A stretch of DNA of 17,899 bases, from the NCBI GenBank assembly GCA_003221985.1, contig QHUQ01000113.1:1-17899 (forward strand), read 5' to 3'. The position numbers and the translations under genes are program-made. Under the pieces are notes generated by a model. It saw nothing but the letters and a program-made list of their open reading frames with translations. It did no database searches and was not told the origin of the DNA. The stretch comes from Gemmatimonadota bacterium (lineage in GTDB: Bacteria > Gemmatimonadota > Gemmatimonadetes > Gemmatimonadales > GWC2-71-9). Numbering within the stretch: the stretch's first letter is position 1; the number at the start of each line of letters is the position of its first letter. Positions 1 to 8,325 of this stretch are shown one piece after another.

Positions 1-1326
1 GGGCTGGCTCTCGCGACGATGCCGCTCGTCCTGGCGTACGCCCGCACGACGATCATGGACAGCGCGCTCGCGTTCTGTACGACGCTGGCGATTCTGGCAT
101 TCTGGGACAATCGCCCCGTGCTCGCCTGGGCGGCGATCGCGTTGGGATCGATCACCAAAGGACCCGTCGCGATGCTCATTCCATTGGCGACGCTGGTTCC
201 CTACGCCCTGCTGACCGGCGGACGGATACGACGTTTGTTTCCGCTTGCAGGCCTCGCCGTATTCGCGGCAGTGGCGCTGCCGTGGTTTCTCGCGGTGTCG
301 CACCGCGTGCCCGAATTCCCGCATTACGTTTTCGTGCGGGAGACATTCGAGCGCGTAACCACGAAGGGGTTCCATCGCACCGCGCCCTTCTGGTACTATC
401 TGCCGATCATCCCCGTCGCCGCGTTTCCCTGGATCGTCCCGGCGCTGGGTCGCGTGAGAAACTGGCGCTGGGCCTGGCTCGCGCGCCGCGTGAACGCGCA
501 GGCGCAGGAGGCGGTTTTCCTGACGTGCTGGGTGCTCGGCCCGCTGCTCTTTTTTACTCTGAATCAGTCGAAGCTGCCGCAGTACGTGCTGCCGTTGATG
601 CCGCCCTTTGCGCTCGGCGCCGCCCGGCTACTCACGCGACAGGCGAGCGAGCTGGGCGGCGGCATCGCGGTTGGGCGCCGCACCTACGCCGTCCTCGCTG
701 CGGTCCTCGGTCTGGCGCTGGCGTCGCTGACGCTCTGGCTACCCGCGCCGATCAGCCTGACGCCGGCGGAACGCGCCGCGATTCCGCCGACCGCGCTCGC
801 GTTGGGAATTGCCTCGCTCGTTTCGGCGGCCTTGGTGTGGCATGCCGGGCGCCCGGCGCATCTCCGTCCCGCGCTCGCCGTTATGGGGTACGCGCTCACC
901 ATGATGGTGGTACCGATCGTGTCGGGGCGGCTGCTCGCCGCCGTGGGCGAGGATCGGTCCGCGGCGACGCTGGCACAGGTGATTGAAAACACCGGTGCCG
1001 GCGACGTCATCGCGATCGCCGCGTTCCCGACCTCGCTGCCCTTTTATCTGCGGCGTCCGATCCCCGTCGCAACGGCGACTGGCCGCGAGCTCACCAGCAC
1101 GTTCATCGCCGATCACCACGAGCAGATGCGGGCACTGCCCGGGTCGCCACTCAGACCGGCGGATTACTGGCGCGAGCGCCTGGCCCACTGCACGACTCCC
1201 ACGGTGTTCGTCGCCCGCGCCAACGATGCGCGCATCCGCGCCGAGCTCGATCCTGTCGTACCGCTGCTCGCCGTCGAAGGCCGGTACGCGGCTTATGGAC
1301 CATGTGCGGCATCTTCGGCGCGGTAG
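1..1326 (+). CDS. ArnT/GT39-type membrane glycosyltransferase, 5'-truncated by the window
   Basis: The reading frame is open from base 1, so the N-terminus and the catalytic first loop lie outside the window; the ATG at 19 is probably internal. The visible 441 residues have many hydrophobic segments separated by short polar loops, as in the PMT/ArnT family (GT39, GT83), which moves a sugar from a polyprenyl-phosphate donor to an acceptor on the outer face of the inner membrane. Family-like signatures are the SITKGPVA stretch near the start and the [15 protein letters not shown] stretch after the middle (bases about 561-606). The C-terminal part is a soluble region. The stop overlaps the start of asnB by 25 bases, so the two are probably co-translated and may belong to a cell-surface polysaccharide or lipid-modification locus. 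The acceptor cannot be inferred. Family call is confident; donor and acceptor unknown. Confidence 0.85.
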   Translation, partial: GLALATMPLVLAYARTTIMDSALAFCTTLAILAFWDNRPVLAWAAIALGSITKGPVAMLIPLATLVPYALLTGGRIRRLFPLAGLAVFAAVALPWFLAVSHRVPEFPHYVFVRETFERVTTKGFHRTAPFWYYLPIIPVAAFPWIVPALGRVRNWRWAWLARRVNAQAQEAVFLTCWVLGPLLFFTLNQSKLPQYVLPLMPPFALGAARLLTRQASELGGGIAVGRRTYAVLAAVLGLALASLTLWLPAPISLTPAERAAIPPTALALGIASLVSAALVWHAGRPAHLRPALAVMGYALTMMVVPIVSGRLLAAVGEDRSAATLAQVIENTGAGDVIAIAAFPTSLPFYLRRPIPVATATGRELTSTFIADHHEQMRALPGSPLRPADYWRERLAHCTTPTVFVARANDARIRAELDPVVPLLAVEGRYAAYGPCAASSAR

Positions 1327-3101
1327 CGCAGCGCGACGCGCCGCTGCGGCATCCGGAGGCGCTTGCCAGGATGGCGGCGGCGCTGCGGCACCGCGGGCCG
1401 GACGGCGAATGCATCGTCGGCCACGAACGCGCCCGCATCGGCGCGCGGCGGCTCGCGATCATGGACCTCACCACCGGCGACCAGCCGTTTCAGAGCCCCG
1501 ACGGCAAGATCTGGATGGTCTGCAACGGCGAGATCTACAACGCCCACGACCTGCGGCGCGAAGCCGCCGGCTGGCGCTATCCGTTCCGCTCGCAAGGCGA
1601 CATCGAGACCATCGTGCCGTTCTACGAGCGGTTCGGTCCCGACGCGGTCGCCCGGCTGGAAGGAATGTTTGGCCTCGCCGTCTGGGATGAAACACGCCGC
1701 CGGTTAGTGCTCGCACGCGATCGCGCGGGCGAGAAGCCGCTGTTCTGGACGGAAGTGGACGGCGAGCTGCGATTTGCGTCGGAGATCCAGGCGCTACTCG
1801 AATTCCCCGATCAGCAGCGCCGCGTAAACCCCAGGGCGCTCTCGCTGTATCACGCGCTTGGCTACGTGCCGGCGCCGTACACGATGTTCGACGGCATTCA
1901 CAAGCTCCCTCCCGCTGCGCTGCTGATCGCGGAAAACGGGAAAATCGAAATTCGCTCGTACTGGAGCGCCGCGGAGGCGGCGAGCCGGCCGGCGTTGCTC
2001 GAGAACAGCGCGCAACTTCGTGACACGCTTCTCGGGGCGGTGAAGCGCGAGCTGATGTCGGATGTGCCGCTCGGCGTGTTTACGAGCGGCGGCCTCGATT
2101 CCTCGCTCCTTGTCGCGGCCGCGGCGCGCGGAATGCCAGGAGAGCGCATCCACACCTACGCGGTGCGGTTTACCGAGCCGGGCTACGACGAGAGCGCCTA
2201 CGCCGAGGCGGTGACACACGACATCGCGACGGTCCACCATGTCGTCACCGCCGATGACGAATCGCTGGGTCGCGCGCTCGAGGTGGTGTCGCACTCCCTC
2301 GCCGAGCCGCTCGGCGACCCTGCCGTGCTGCCGACCTGGCTGCTCGCCGACGCGGCGCGCCAGCATGTGAAAGTGATCCTCTCCGGCGAAGGCGCCGACG
2401 AGCTGTTCGGCGGGTATCCCACTTACCTGGGGCACAAATTCGCGGAGCGCTGGCAGCGTGTCCCACGGCTGCTGCGTCAGACCGCCCGCTGGGCAGTTGA
2501 TCGCTGGCCGTCGTCGACCGGGAAGATGACGCTCGAGTACATGCTCAAGCAGTTCCTCTCGGCAACCGAGCGACCATGGCTGGAGCGTCACCTCACATGG
2601 CTGGGTGCCATGGCAATCGAACCGGGGGTGATCCCCGAGCTGGCGTGCAAACTCGACCGGTTCCCACACGACGATCCGCTGAATCGCGTGATGTGGCTCG
2701 ATTTTCTGACGTATCTGCCGGACGATTTGCTGGTGAAAGTCGATCGTGCCACGATGCTGGCATCGGTCGAGGCACGCGCGCCGTTCCTCGACCGTGAAGT
2801 GATGGAGTTGGTGTTGCCCGCCGCGGCGCGTCTCAAGGTGCGTGGCCTCACCACCAAGGTGATATTAAAGGAAGCGGCGCGCGGACTCGTCCCCGATGCG
2901 GTGATCGACCGCCAGAAGCGCGGCCTTTCGGTCCCGGTGGCGCGGTGGCTCAACACCGGGCTCGCTCCTCTGGCCGATCGTCTGCTCGACACGCCGCTCC
3001 TGGCGGAGCACCGGACGGGCCGGCGGAACCATGCGCGGCGCCTGTGGCCGCAGCTGATGCTCGCACTCTGGAGCGAACGGTGGAGAGTTCCGTTGCGATG
3101 A
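1302..3101 (+). CDS. asnB: Asparagine synthase (glutamine-hydrolysing)
   Basis: 599 residues with the two-domain AsnB layout. The protein begins MCGIFG, so after Met removal Cys2 is the class II glutaminase nucleophile; RRLAIMD and NGEIYN follow as expected for that domain. The C-terminal synthetase domain has the ATP-pyrophosphatase P-loop SGGLDSS at residues 262-268 and the [12 protein letters not shown] motif further on. It would make asparagine, or amidate another carboxylate, from aspartate, ATP and glutamine in the cytoplasm. The start is fixed by MCGIFG and lies inside the upstream glycosyltransferase; the stop shares ATGA with the HD gene. Homologues beside glycosyltransferases often sit in polysaccharide or exopolymer loci, so the substrate may not be free aspartate. 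The region near residues 563-572 (LLDTP to LLAEHRTG) looks shorter than I expect for the family. Confidence 0.93.
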   Translation: MCGIFGAVAQRDAPLRHPEALARMAAALRHRGPDGECIVGHERARIGARRLAIMDLTTGDQPFQSPDGKIWMVCNGEIYNAHDLRREAAGWRYPFRSQGDIETIVPFYERFGPDAVARLEGMFGLAVWDETRRRLVLARDRAGEKPLFWTEVDGELRFASEIQALLEFPDQQRRVNPRALSLYHALGYVPAPYTMFDGIHKLPPAALLIAENGKIEIRSYWSAAEAASRPALLENSAQLRDTLLGAVKRELMSDVPLGVFTSGGLDSSLLVAAAARGMPGERIHTYAVRFTEPGYDESAYAEAVTHDIATVHHVVTADDESLGRALEVVSHSLAEPLGDPAVLPTWLLADAARQHVKVILSGEGADELFGGYPTYLGHKFAERWQRVPRLLRQTARWAVDRWPSSTGKMTLEYMLKQFLSATERPWLERHLTWLGAMAIEPGVIPELACKLDRFPHDDPLNRVMWLDFLTYLPDDLLVKVDRATMLASVEARAPFLDREVMELVLPAAARLKVRGLTTKVILKEAARGLVPDAVIDRQKRGLSVPVARWLNTGLAPLADRLLDTPLLAEHRTGRRNHARRLWPQLMLALWSERWRVPLR

Positions 3102-3676
3102 AGCGTGACGAAGCATTGGCCTTGATGCAGGAGCACACGCAATCGCCGTCGCTGCGACAGCACATGCTCGCGGTCGAGGCCGCGATGCGCGCCTACGCGG
3201 CGAAATTCGGCGAGGATCCTGAAGCCTGGGGCCTGGTCGGCCTGCTGCACGACTTCGACTACGAGAAATTCCCCAATCCCGAGCACTCGCCCGGCGACGG
3301 TCATCCGGCCTGGGGCGTCAACCTGCTGCGCACGAAGGGAGTGGCCGAGCCCGTGCTGCGCGCGGTGTTGGGCCATGCCACGTACTCCGGTGTGCCGCGC
3401 GATACGCCGATGGCGCGGGCGCTCTTCGCCGTCGATGAGCTGTGCGGGTTCCTCGTCGCCTGTGCGTTGGTGCGGCCCTCGAAGAGCTTCGCGGATCTCG
3501 AGGTCGCTTCGGTCAAGAAGAAGCTCAAGGACAAAGCCTTCGCCCGCGGCGTGAATCGCGACGAGGTGCGCCAGGGGGCCGAGGAGCTGGGCGTGCCGCT
3601 GGACGATCACATCGCGTTCTGCATCCAGGCGCTCCGTCCCGTGGAGCCCTCGTTGGGCCTCGGGGGGGGAGGGTGA
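3098..3676 (+). CDS. HD-domain phosphohydrolase (HDIG-type)
   Basis: 192 residues from the ATG at 3098, which overlaps the asnB stop as ATGA and has a GGAG about ten bases upstream; the frame is open further upstream but only as an asnB shadow (a GTG at 3080 is a less likely alternative). HD-superfamily ligands are visible: His22, the His51-Asp52 pair in LLHDFDYEKFP, His93 in LGHATYSG, and Asp113 in AVDEL. The family is metal-dependent and cleaves phosphate esters, often of nucleotides; the actual substrate is unknown. The conserved block ACALVRPSKS followed by a lysine-rich KKKLKDKAFAR segment is typical of a widespread uncharacterised HD subgroup. The C-terminal Gly run is encoded by a G8 tract that also forms the ribosome-binding site of the next gene. 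Confidence 0.85.
   Translation: MKRDEALALMQEHTQSPSLRQHMLAVEAAMRAYAAKFGEDPEAWGLVGLLHDFDYEKFPNPEHSPGDGHPAWGVNLLRTKGVAEPVLRAVLGHATYSGVPRDTPMARALFAVDELCGFLVACALVRPSKSFADLEVASVKKKLKDKAFARGVNRDEVRQGAEELGVPLDDHIAFCIQALRPVEPSLGLGGGG
3662..3675 (+). promoter_or_regulatory. G-rich Shine-Dalgarno for the PLD gene inside the HD gene end
   Basis: Eight consecutive G residues (3662-3669), then A and GGG, lead directly into a GTG start at 3673 that shares GTGA with the HD stop codon. The GGGAGGG part is a plausible anti-Shine-Dalgarno match and decides the GTG start for the downstream gene, since the open frame upstream of it is only an antiparallel-frame shadow of the HD gene. Confidence 0.6.
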
Positions 3677-5049
3677 ATCCGTTTTCGCGCGCGTTGGATC
3701 GTGCGACGGGCGCGCGGCCCATCCCCGGCAACCTCGTCCGCCACATCGCGATCAGCAGCGATGCCCTCGACGCGATGCTCGAGATGATCGCCGGCGCGGA
3801 GCGCACGGTGCACTTCGAGAATTACATGATTCACGACGACGCGACCGGCCGCCGGTTCGCGACGGCGTGGGCGGACCGGGCGCGTGCCGGCGTGCGCGTA
3901 CGGATCCTCTACGACGCCTTCGGGTGCCGCGGCACCGGCCGTGCTTATTGGCGCGCGTTGCGGAGCGCCGGTGTAGACGTCCGCCCGTTTCACCCCATCT
4001 GGACGAGCGGGCCGATCGCCGCCTTCAGCCGCGATCACCGGAAGCTGCTCGTCGTGGACGGCGAGAAGGCGATCACCGGCGGCCTCTGTATCGGCGACGA
4101 ATGGGCCGGCAACGCGGCAGCCGGTCGAGCGTGCTGGCGGGACACGATGGTCGCCGTGTGCGGGCCGGCGGTCGCCGCGCTGGAAGGAGCGTTCGGTCGG
4201 ATGTGGGCGCGCGCCGGCCGCCCGCTCCCCGAGGGCGAGACCACCGCCGCGGCGGAGGAGTGCGGTCCCTCGGCGGTGCGCGTCGTGGAGGGTTTCCCCG
4301 GACAGTCCCGCATCTATCGTGCGGTCCAGCTGCTCGCCGCGGCGGTGACGGAGCGGCTCTGGATTACCGACGCATACCTCGTCGCACCGCCGCCCCTGTA
4401 TGCGGCGTTCGTGGACGCGGCGCGCAGCGGCGTGGATGTGCGCCTCTTGCTCCCCGGCACATCCGACATCCCGTTCGTTCGCATTTTCACACGCGGCGGG
4501 TATCGCGAGCTGCTGCACGCGGGCGCGCGGATCTTCGAGTATCGCGGCCCGATGGTGCACGCGAAAACGCTCCTGGGTGATCACGAGTGGGCCCGGGTGG
4601 GATCGAGCAACCTCAACGTCTCGAGCCTGCTGGGCAATTACGAGCTCGACCTCGTCGCCGAGCACGATGGCCTGACCGCGACACTGGCGACGCAGTTCCT
4701 GCAAGACATGGCGCAGAGCCGGGAGATCGTGTTGATGGCGCGGCGCCGACTGCCGTTGCCGCCGCGGCTGGTGGCTGCGACCGAAGTCCATCCCTCCCCG
4801 CCGCACAAACGCTCCCTGCGCGAGCGCCGGGCTGTCGCCGCGGTCGCGTTGATGCAGGTGGCCGGCGGCGCGCGCCGCACGCTGGCCGGTGTCGCGGCGT
4901 CCGCCTTTCTTCTGATCGGCGTGTTGCTGATCTTCTTTCCTATCGTTACCAGCACCGTACTCGCGGTCGGGGCGCTGGCGACCTCGTTCTGGCTTGCCGG
5001 GTTTGCCCTCGCCCGCCGTCGGCGCCGCCGGGAGAGCGATGTCGGCTGA
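3673..5049 (+). CDS. Phospholipase D family protein, cardiolipin synthase-like
   Basis: 458 residues with two HKD motifs: His122-x-Lys124-x4-Asp129 in RDHRKLLVVDG and His296-x-Lys298-x4-Asp303 in MVHAKTLLGD, the second followed by GSSNLN. Both catalytic histidines are intact. Cardiolipin synthases of this type transfer a phosphatidyl group between two phosphatidylglycerol molecules at the inner membrane; other PLD-family phosphodiesterases share the motifs. The classical enzyme has two N-terminal membrane helices, but here the N-terminus is soluble and two hydrophobic segments lie at the C-terminus (about residues 403-425 and 428-447), followed by an Arg-rich tail that should stay cytoplasmic. 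The GTG start is chosen because of the overlap with the HD stop and the strong purine tract before it. The end overlaps the sigma factor gene by 11 bases. Substrate specificity is inferred from family only. Confidence 0.87.
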   Translation: MNPFSRALDRATGARPIPGNLVRHIAISSDALDAMLEMIAGAERTVHFENYMIHDDATGRRFATAWADRARAGVRVRILYDAFGCRGTGRAYWRALRSAGVDVRPFHPIWTSGPIAAFSRDHRKLLVVDGEKAITGGLCIGDEWAGNAAAGRACWRDTMVAVCGPAVAALEGAFGRMWARAGRPLPEGETTAAAEECGPSAVRVVEGFPGQSRIYRAVQLLAAAVTERLWITDAYLVAPPPLYAAFVDAARSGVDVRLLLPGTSDIPFVRIFTRGGYRELLHAGARIFEYRGPMVHAKTLLGDHEWARVGSSNLNVSSLLGNYELDLVAEHDGLTATLATQFLQDMAQSREIVLMARRRLPLPPRLVAATEVHPSPPHKRSLRERRAVAAVALMQVAGGARRTLAGVAASAFLLIGVLLIFFPIVTSTVLAVGALATSFWLAGFALARRRRRRESDVG

Positions 5050-5644
5050 GGCCCCCCCTTCCCCTCAACCTCCGGCTAGCCCCGCGCGTATGGGAAACAG
5101 CCCAGACGACAAGGACTTAGTCGCTCAGGCACTGGCAGGCGATCGGGCCGCGTTTGGCGAGGTGGTGGAGCGCTACGCGGCACAGGCGAGGCGCGTCGCA
5201 CGGGCGGTGTTGGGCGACCCGGATGATGCCGACGACGCGGCGCAGGACGGTTTCCTCTCGGCGCTGGTCAAGCTCGCCCAGTACGACGCGCGCCGCCCGT
5301 TCGGCCCCTGGCTGATGCGTATCGTCGCGAACGCGGCGACGGACCGGCGCCGGCGCCGCAACGTGCGGCGTGCCGAGCCGCTCGACCCGTCGCTCGTCGG
5401 CGGTGGCCCGCGCCCCGACGCGCTGGCGGTGAGAAGTGAGTTGGGCGACCGGCTGCGCGCCGCCTTGGCGGAGCTGCCCGAGCGGCGCCGCACCGCGGTC
5501 GTCCTGTTCGACGTCGAAGGGTACTCGCATGGCGAGATCGCGGGCATCCTGGGAATTCCGGAAGGGACCGTGCGATCGGAAGTGTTTCACGGCCGTCGCC
5601 GTCTCCGCACGCTGCTGGCGGACTGGAAGGAGCAAGTGACATGA
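5039..5644 (+). CDS. ECF-family RNA polymerase sigma factor
   Basis: 201 residues with the region 2 / region 4 layout of ECF sigma factors. Region 2 spans about residues 36-104: it has the acidic DPDDADDAAQDGFLSA helix and WLMRIVANAATDRRRRR, which ends in a basic patch. Region 4 spans about 139-192: a helix-turn-helix in GYSHGEIAGILGIPEGTVRSEVFHGRRRLR. It would direct RNA polymerase to stress promoters. The start at 5039 follows GGGAG but gives a Pro-rich leader of about 18 residues; the ATG at 5090 is the alternative and would drop only that leader. The gene overlaps the PLD end and shares ATGA with the next gene, which encodes a small single-helix membrane protein, the usual place for its anti-sigma factor. 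No convincing autoregulatory promoter was seen, as the upstream DNA is coding. Confidence 0.93.
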   Translation: MSAEAPPSPQPPASPARMGNSPDDKDLVAQALAGDRAAFGEVVERYAAQARRVARAVLGDPDDADDAAQDGFLSALVKLAQYDARRPFGPWLMRIVANAATDRRRRRNVRRAEPLDPSLVGGGPRPDALAVRSELGDRLRAALAELPERRRTAVVLFDVEGYSHGEIAGILGIPEGTVRSEVFHGRRRLRTLLADWKEQVT

Positions 5645-5994
5645 ATGAGGATCTTGAGCTGCGCGCCGCCCTCAAAGCGGCGCTCGAGCCGAAGGGCGAT
5701 CAGGCCGCGTTCGTCGCCCGCGTCATGGCGCAGTACGACAACGCGCTCGAGCGCTCGACGATTCCTGCGCTCGACGTTCTGGCGTCCTGGTTCCGTCCCG
5801 GCATCGCGGCGGCGGCACTGATCGCCGGGCTTTTCTTCGGTCGCGCCGCGCTCGCGCCGGCGTCACCAGCCGCGGCAGAATCGATCGACGCCGCGATGGC
5901 GCCGGCCGAAGGGACCGGCCTCGCGGCGCTGGTCACCGCGCAGGATCCGCCCGACCCGAGCGTCGTGTTTACGTCACTCGTCGAGCCACAATAA
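5641..5994 (+). CDS. Small single-pass membrane protein, probable anti-sigma factor
   Basis: 117 residues. Residues 1-53 are charged and predicted cytoplasmic, with an amphipathic helical look (ELRAALKAAL, FVARVMAQYDNAL). One hydrophobic helix lies at about 54-72, and an Ala/Pro-rich tail of about 45 residues would be periplasmic. I recognise no named domain; there is no visible zinc-binding HxxxCxxC motif. Position carries the argument: it overlaps the ECF sigma gene as ATGA and precedes a periplasmic sensor-like gene, the order expected of a sigma factor, membrane anti-sigma and periplasmic regulator. It would hold the sigma factor at the membrane until a signal arrives. Role is inference from topology and context. 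Confidence 0.65.
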   Translation: MNEDLELRAALKAALEPKGDQAAFVARVMAQYDNALERSTIPALDVLASWFRPGIAAAALIAGLFFGRAALAPASPAAAESIDAAMAPAEGTGLAALVTAQDPPDPSVVFTSLVEPQ

Positions 5995-6001
5995 GGAAGA
6001 A

Positions 6002-6010
6002 AGAGGAGCC
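6002..6010 (+). promoter_or_regulatory. Ribosome-binding site of the Spy/CpxP-like gene
   Basis: AGAGGAG at 6002-6008 lies just upstream of the ATG at 6011. This is one of the few junctions in the sigma-to-pump gene run where the genes do not overlap (16 bases after the previous stop), so this gene has its own clear initiation signal and may be translated independently. Confidence 0.6.
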
Positions 6011-6418
6011 ATGCTGAATAGATCGAAACTTGCCGCCGTCGGACTACTGGCCGCTGTGTTCCTGGCCGGCGGTCTCGCCGGGTGGGGTGGGCGTGAGGCC
6101 ACGGAGCACGACGGGTACGGTCCCCGCGGGCGCGGCCCTGACGCGCTGGTCGCTTACCTCAGCCGCGAGCTCGATTTGAGCGCCGCGCAGCGCGACTCGG
6201 TGCGCGCGATCTTCGCGCGTCACCGGCCCGAAACCGACGCCCTGTGGGCGCAGGTACGGCCGCGGTTTGACTCGATCAAGACCCGCATGCGTGCCGAGAT
6301 CGACGTGCAGCTGACGCCCGATCAGCGCGTCAAACATCAGCAACTGATCGACCGGGCAGAGCATCACCGTAGGGAGCGGGAAGACTCCACCAAAGGAAAG
6401 GCCGGAGGACAGCACTGA
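6011..6418 (+). CDS. Periplasmic CpxP/Spy/CnrX-like protein (heavy-metal sensor type)
   Basis: 135 residues: a short basic N-terminus and a hydrophobic segment (about 8-25, signal peptide or membrane anchor), then a helical, highly charged domain. Two LTxxQ-like motifs are present, LSAAQ at 56-60 and LTPDQ at 101-105, the hallmark of the CpxP/Spy superfamily, to which the metal-sensing CnrX and ZraP proteins are related. The mature part has scattered His residues (33, 71, 109, 118-119, 135) that could bind metal, but I cannot assign a site. The family acts as a periplasmic chaperone or as the sensor that releases a membrane anti-sigma factor. Sitting after sigma and anti-sigma genes and before an exporter, it most resembles the sensor of a CnrYXH-like system. 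It shares TGATG with the next gene. Superfamily is fairly sure; ligand and partner are inference. Confidence 0.75.
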   Translation: MLNRSKLAAVGLLAAVFLAGGLAGWGGREATEHDGYGPRGRGPDALVAYLSRELDLSAAQRDSVRAIFARHRPETDALWAQVRPRFDSIKTRMRAEIDVQLTPDQRVKHQQLIDRAEHHRREREDSTKGKAGGQH

Positions 6419-7581
6419 TGCGCTGGGTTACGGGATTTCTCGCACTGGTGATCGCGACGCCCGCGGCGGCGCAGCAGATCGAGGTGACGCTCAACGAAGC
6501 GATTAAGCGCGCGCTACAGGTGCAGCCGGCGATGGTTCAGGCGCGTGGCGATCAGCGCAACGCAGGTGCCGGCCGGCGAGTCGCGTTCGGTTCCTTTATT
6601 CCGTCGTTGACCCTGGGCGGATCCGCGCAACGCAGCAGTCAGCCGATCCGGCCTGCGGGTGATACCACCACGACCCCAGCAGCTCGCTACCAGTATGCCG
6701 GGACGCTGTCGGCCCAAGTCGACTTGTTCGCCGGTTTCAAGCGTATTGCCAACCTCCGATCAGCGAACGCGACGAGCGACGCGTCGAGCGCCGGAGTCGT
6801 CAACCAGCGTTTCCAAGTGACCCTGCTGACCAAGCAGGCGTTCTACAACGCCATCGCCACGGAGGAGCTGGTTCGCGTGGCAGAGTCGCAGGTGCGCCGG
6901 GCTCAGCAACAGCTGCAGATCTCGGTCGACAAACTCCACGCGGGGTCCGCGACGCGCTCCGACTCGCTGCGATCGACCGTCGATTACGGCAATGCGCGGA
7001 TTGCGCTGCTGCGATCTCCGCGCGAACACGTTGGAGCATGCGCCGCAGGTCGAGCAGGCCGACGCCCAGGCACGCGCGGCGCGTGCCCAGGTGTGGAGCG
7101 CACGCTCACAGTACTGGCCGACGCTCAACGTGTCGTATAGCAACCGTCGGTCCGGCCTCAGCGATCCGCAGCTGCCGTTCTTGGACCCGTACAAGGAGAC
7201 TTTCAGCTGGACATTCGGGCTCAGCTGGCGGCTGTTCGACGGATTCGTGCGGGAGCAAAACGAGGTGAGCACCAGCGTGTCCAGGGATCTCGCTGAAGCG
7301 CATGCGGCCGATACGCGCCGCCAAGTGAACGCGCAGTTCACGCAGCAGATGGCTGCGCTGACCACTGCGTATGCGCAGATAGCGATCGCCAGCGACAATC
7401 TCGCCGCTGCCACGGAAGACTTGCGCGTGCAGAACGAACGTTACCGCGTCGGCGCGGCGACGATCCTCGACCTTCTCACTTCGCAAGCCGCGCTGACCCA
7501 GGCGCAGGTGAACGTCGTCCAGACCCGCTTCGCTTACCTCATCGCCCGCGCGCAGGTCGAAGCGGTCGTGGGACGGACGCT

Positions 7582-7585
<4 letters not shown>
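6418..7585 (+). pseudogene. TolC-like outer-membrane efflux protein, internally deleted and frameshifted
   Basis: The N-terminal part (6418 to about 7011) has a signal peptide ending near TPAAA and the first outer-membrane-efflux repeat, ending in YGNARIALL. The C-terminal part continues in the +2 frame from about 7013 (DLRANTLEHAPQVEQADAQ) through the second repeat to the stop at 7583-7585. TolC-family proteins have a linker of roughly 40-50 residues between these blocks; it is absent and the frames do not match (1168 bp is not a multiple of three). The unshifted frame stops at 7140 after unrelated sequence, so only half a barrel would be made. In the intact form it would be the outer-membrane channel of the exporter encoded next. 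GGAGG at 6404-6408 precedes the ATG, and the stop shares ATGA with the ATPase gene. It is either a true pseudogene or an assembly collapse. Confidence 0.85.

Positions 7586-8321
<736 letters not shown>

Positions 8322-8325
<4 letters not shown>

Noticed and set aside
1794..2669. Minus-strand open frame of 291 codons antisense to asnB
   Set aside because: Overlaps the highly conserved synthetase domain; no recognisable motif or start signal.
3607..4806. Minus-strand open frame of 399 codons antisense to the PLD gene
   Set aside because: Opposite strand of an intact HKD enzyme; no recognisable domain, Arg/His-rich composition typical of antisense frames in high-GC DNA.
5085..5130. Possible ECF-type autoregulatory promoter (GGGAAAC) near the sigma gene start
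   Set aside because: It lies inside the coding region, has no matching -10 at the right spacing, and a single short match is expected by chance.
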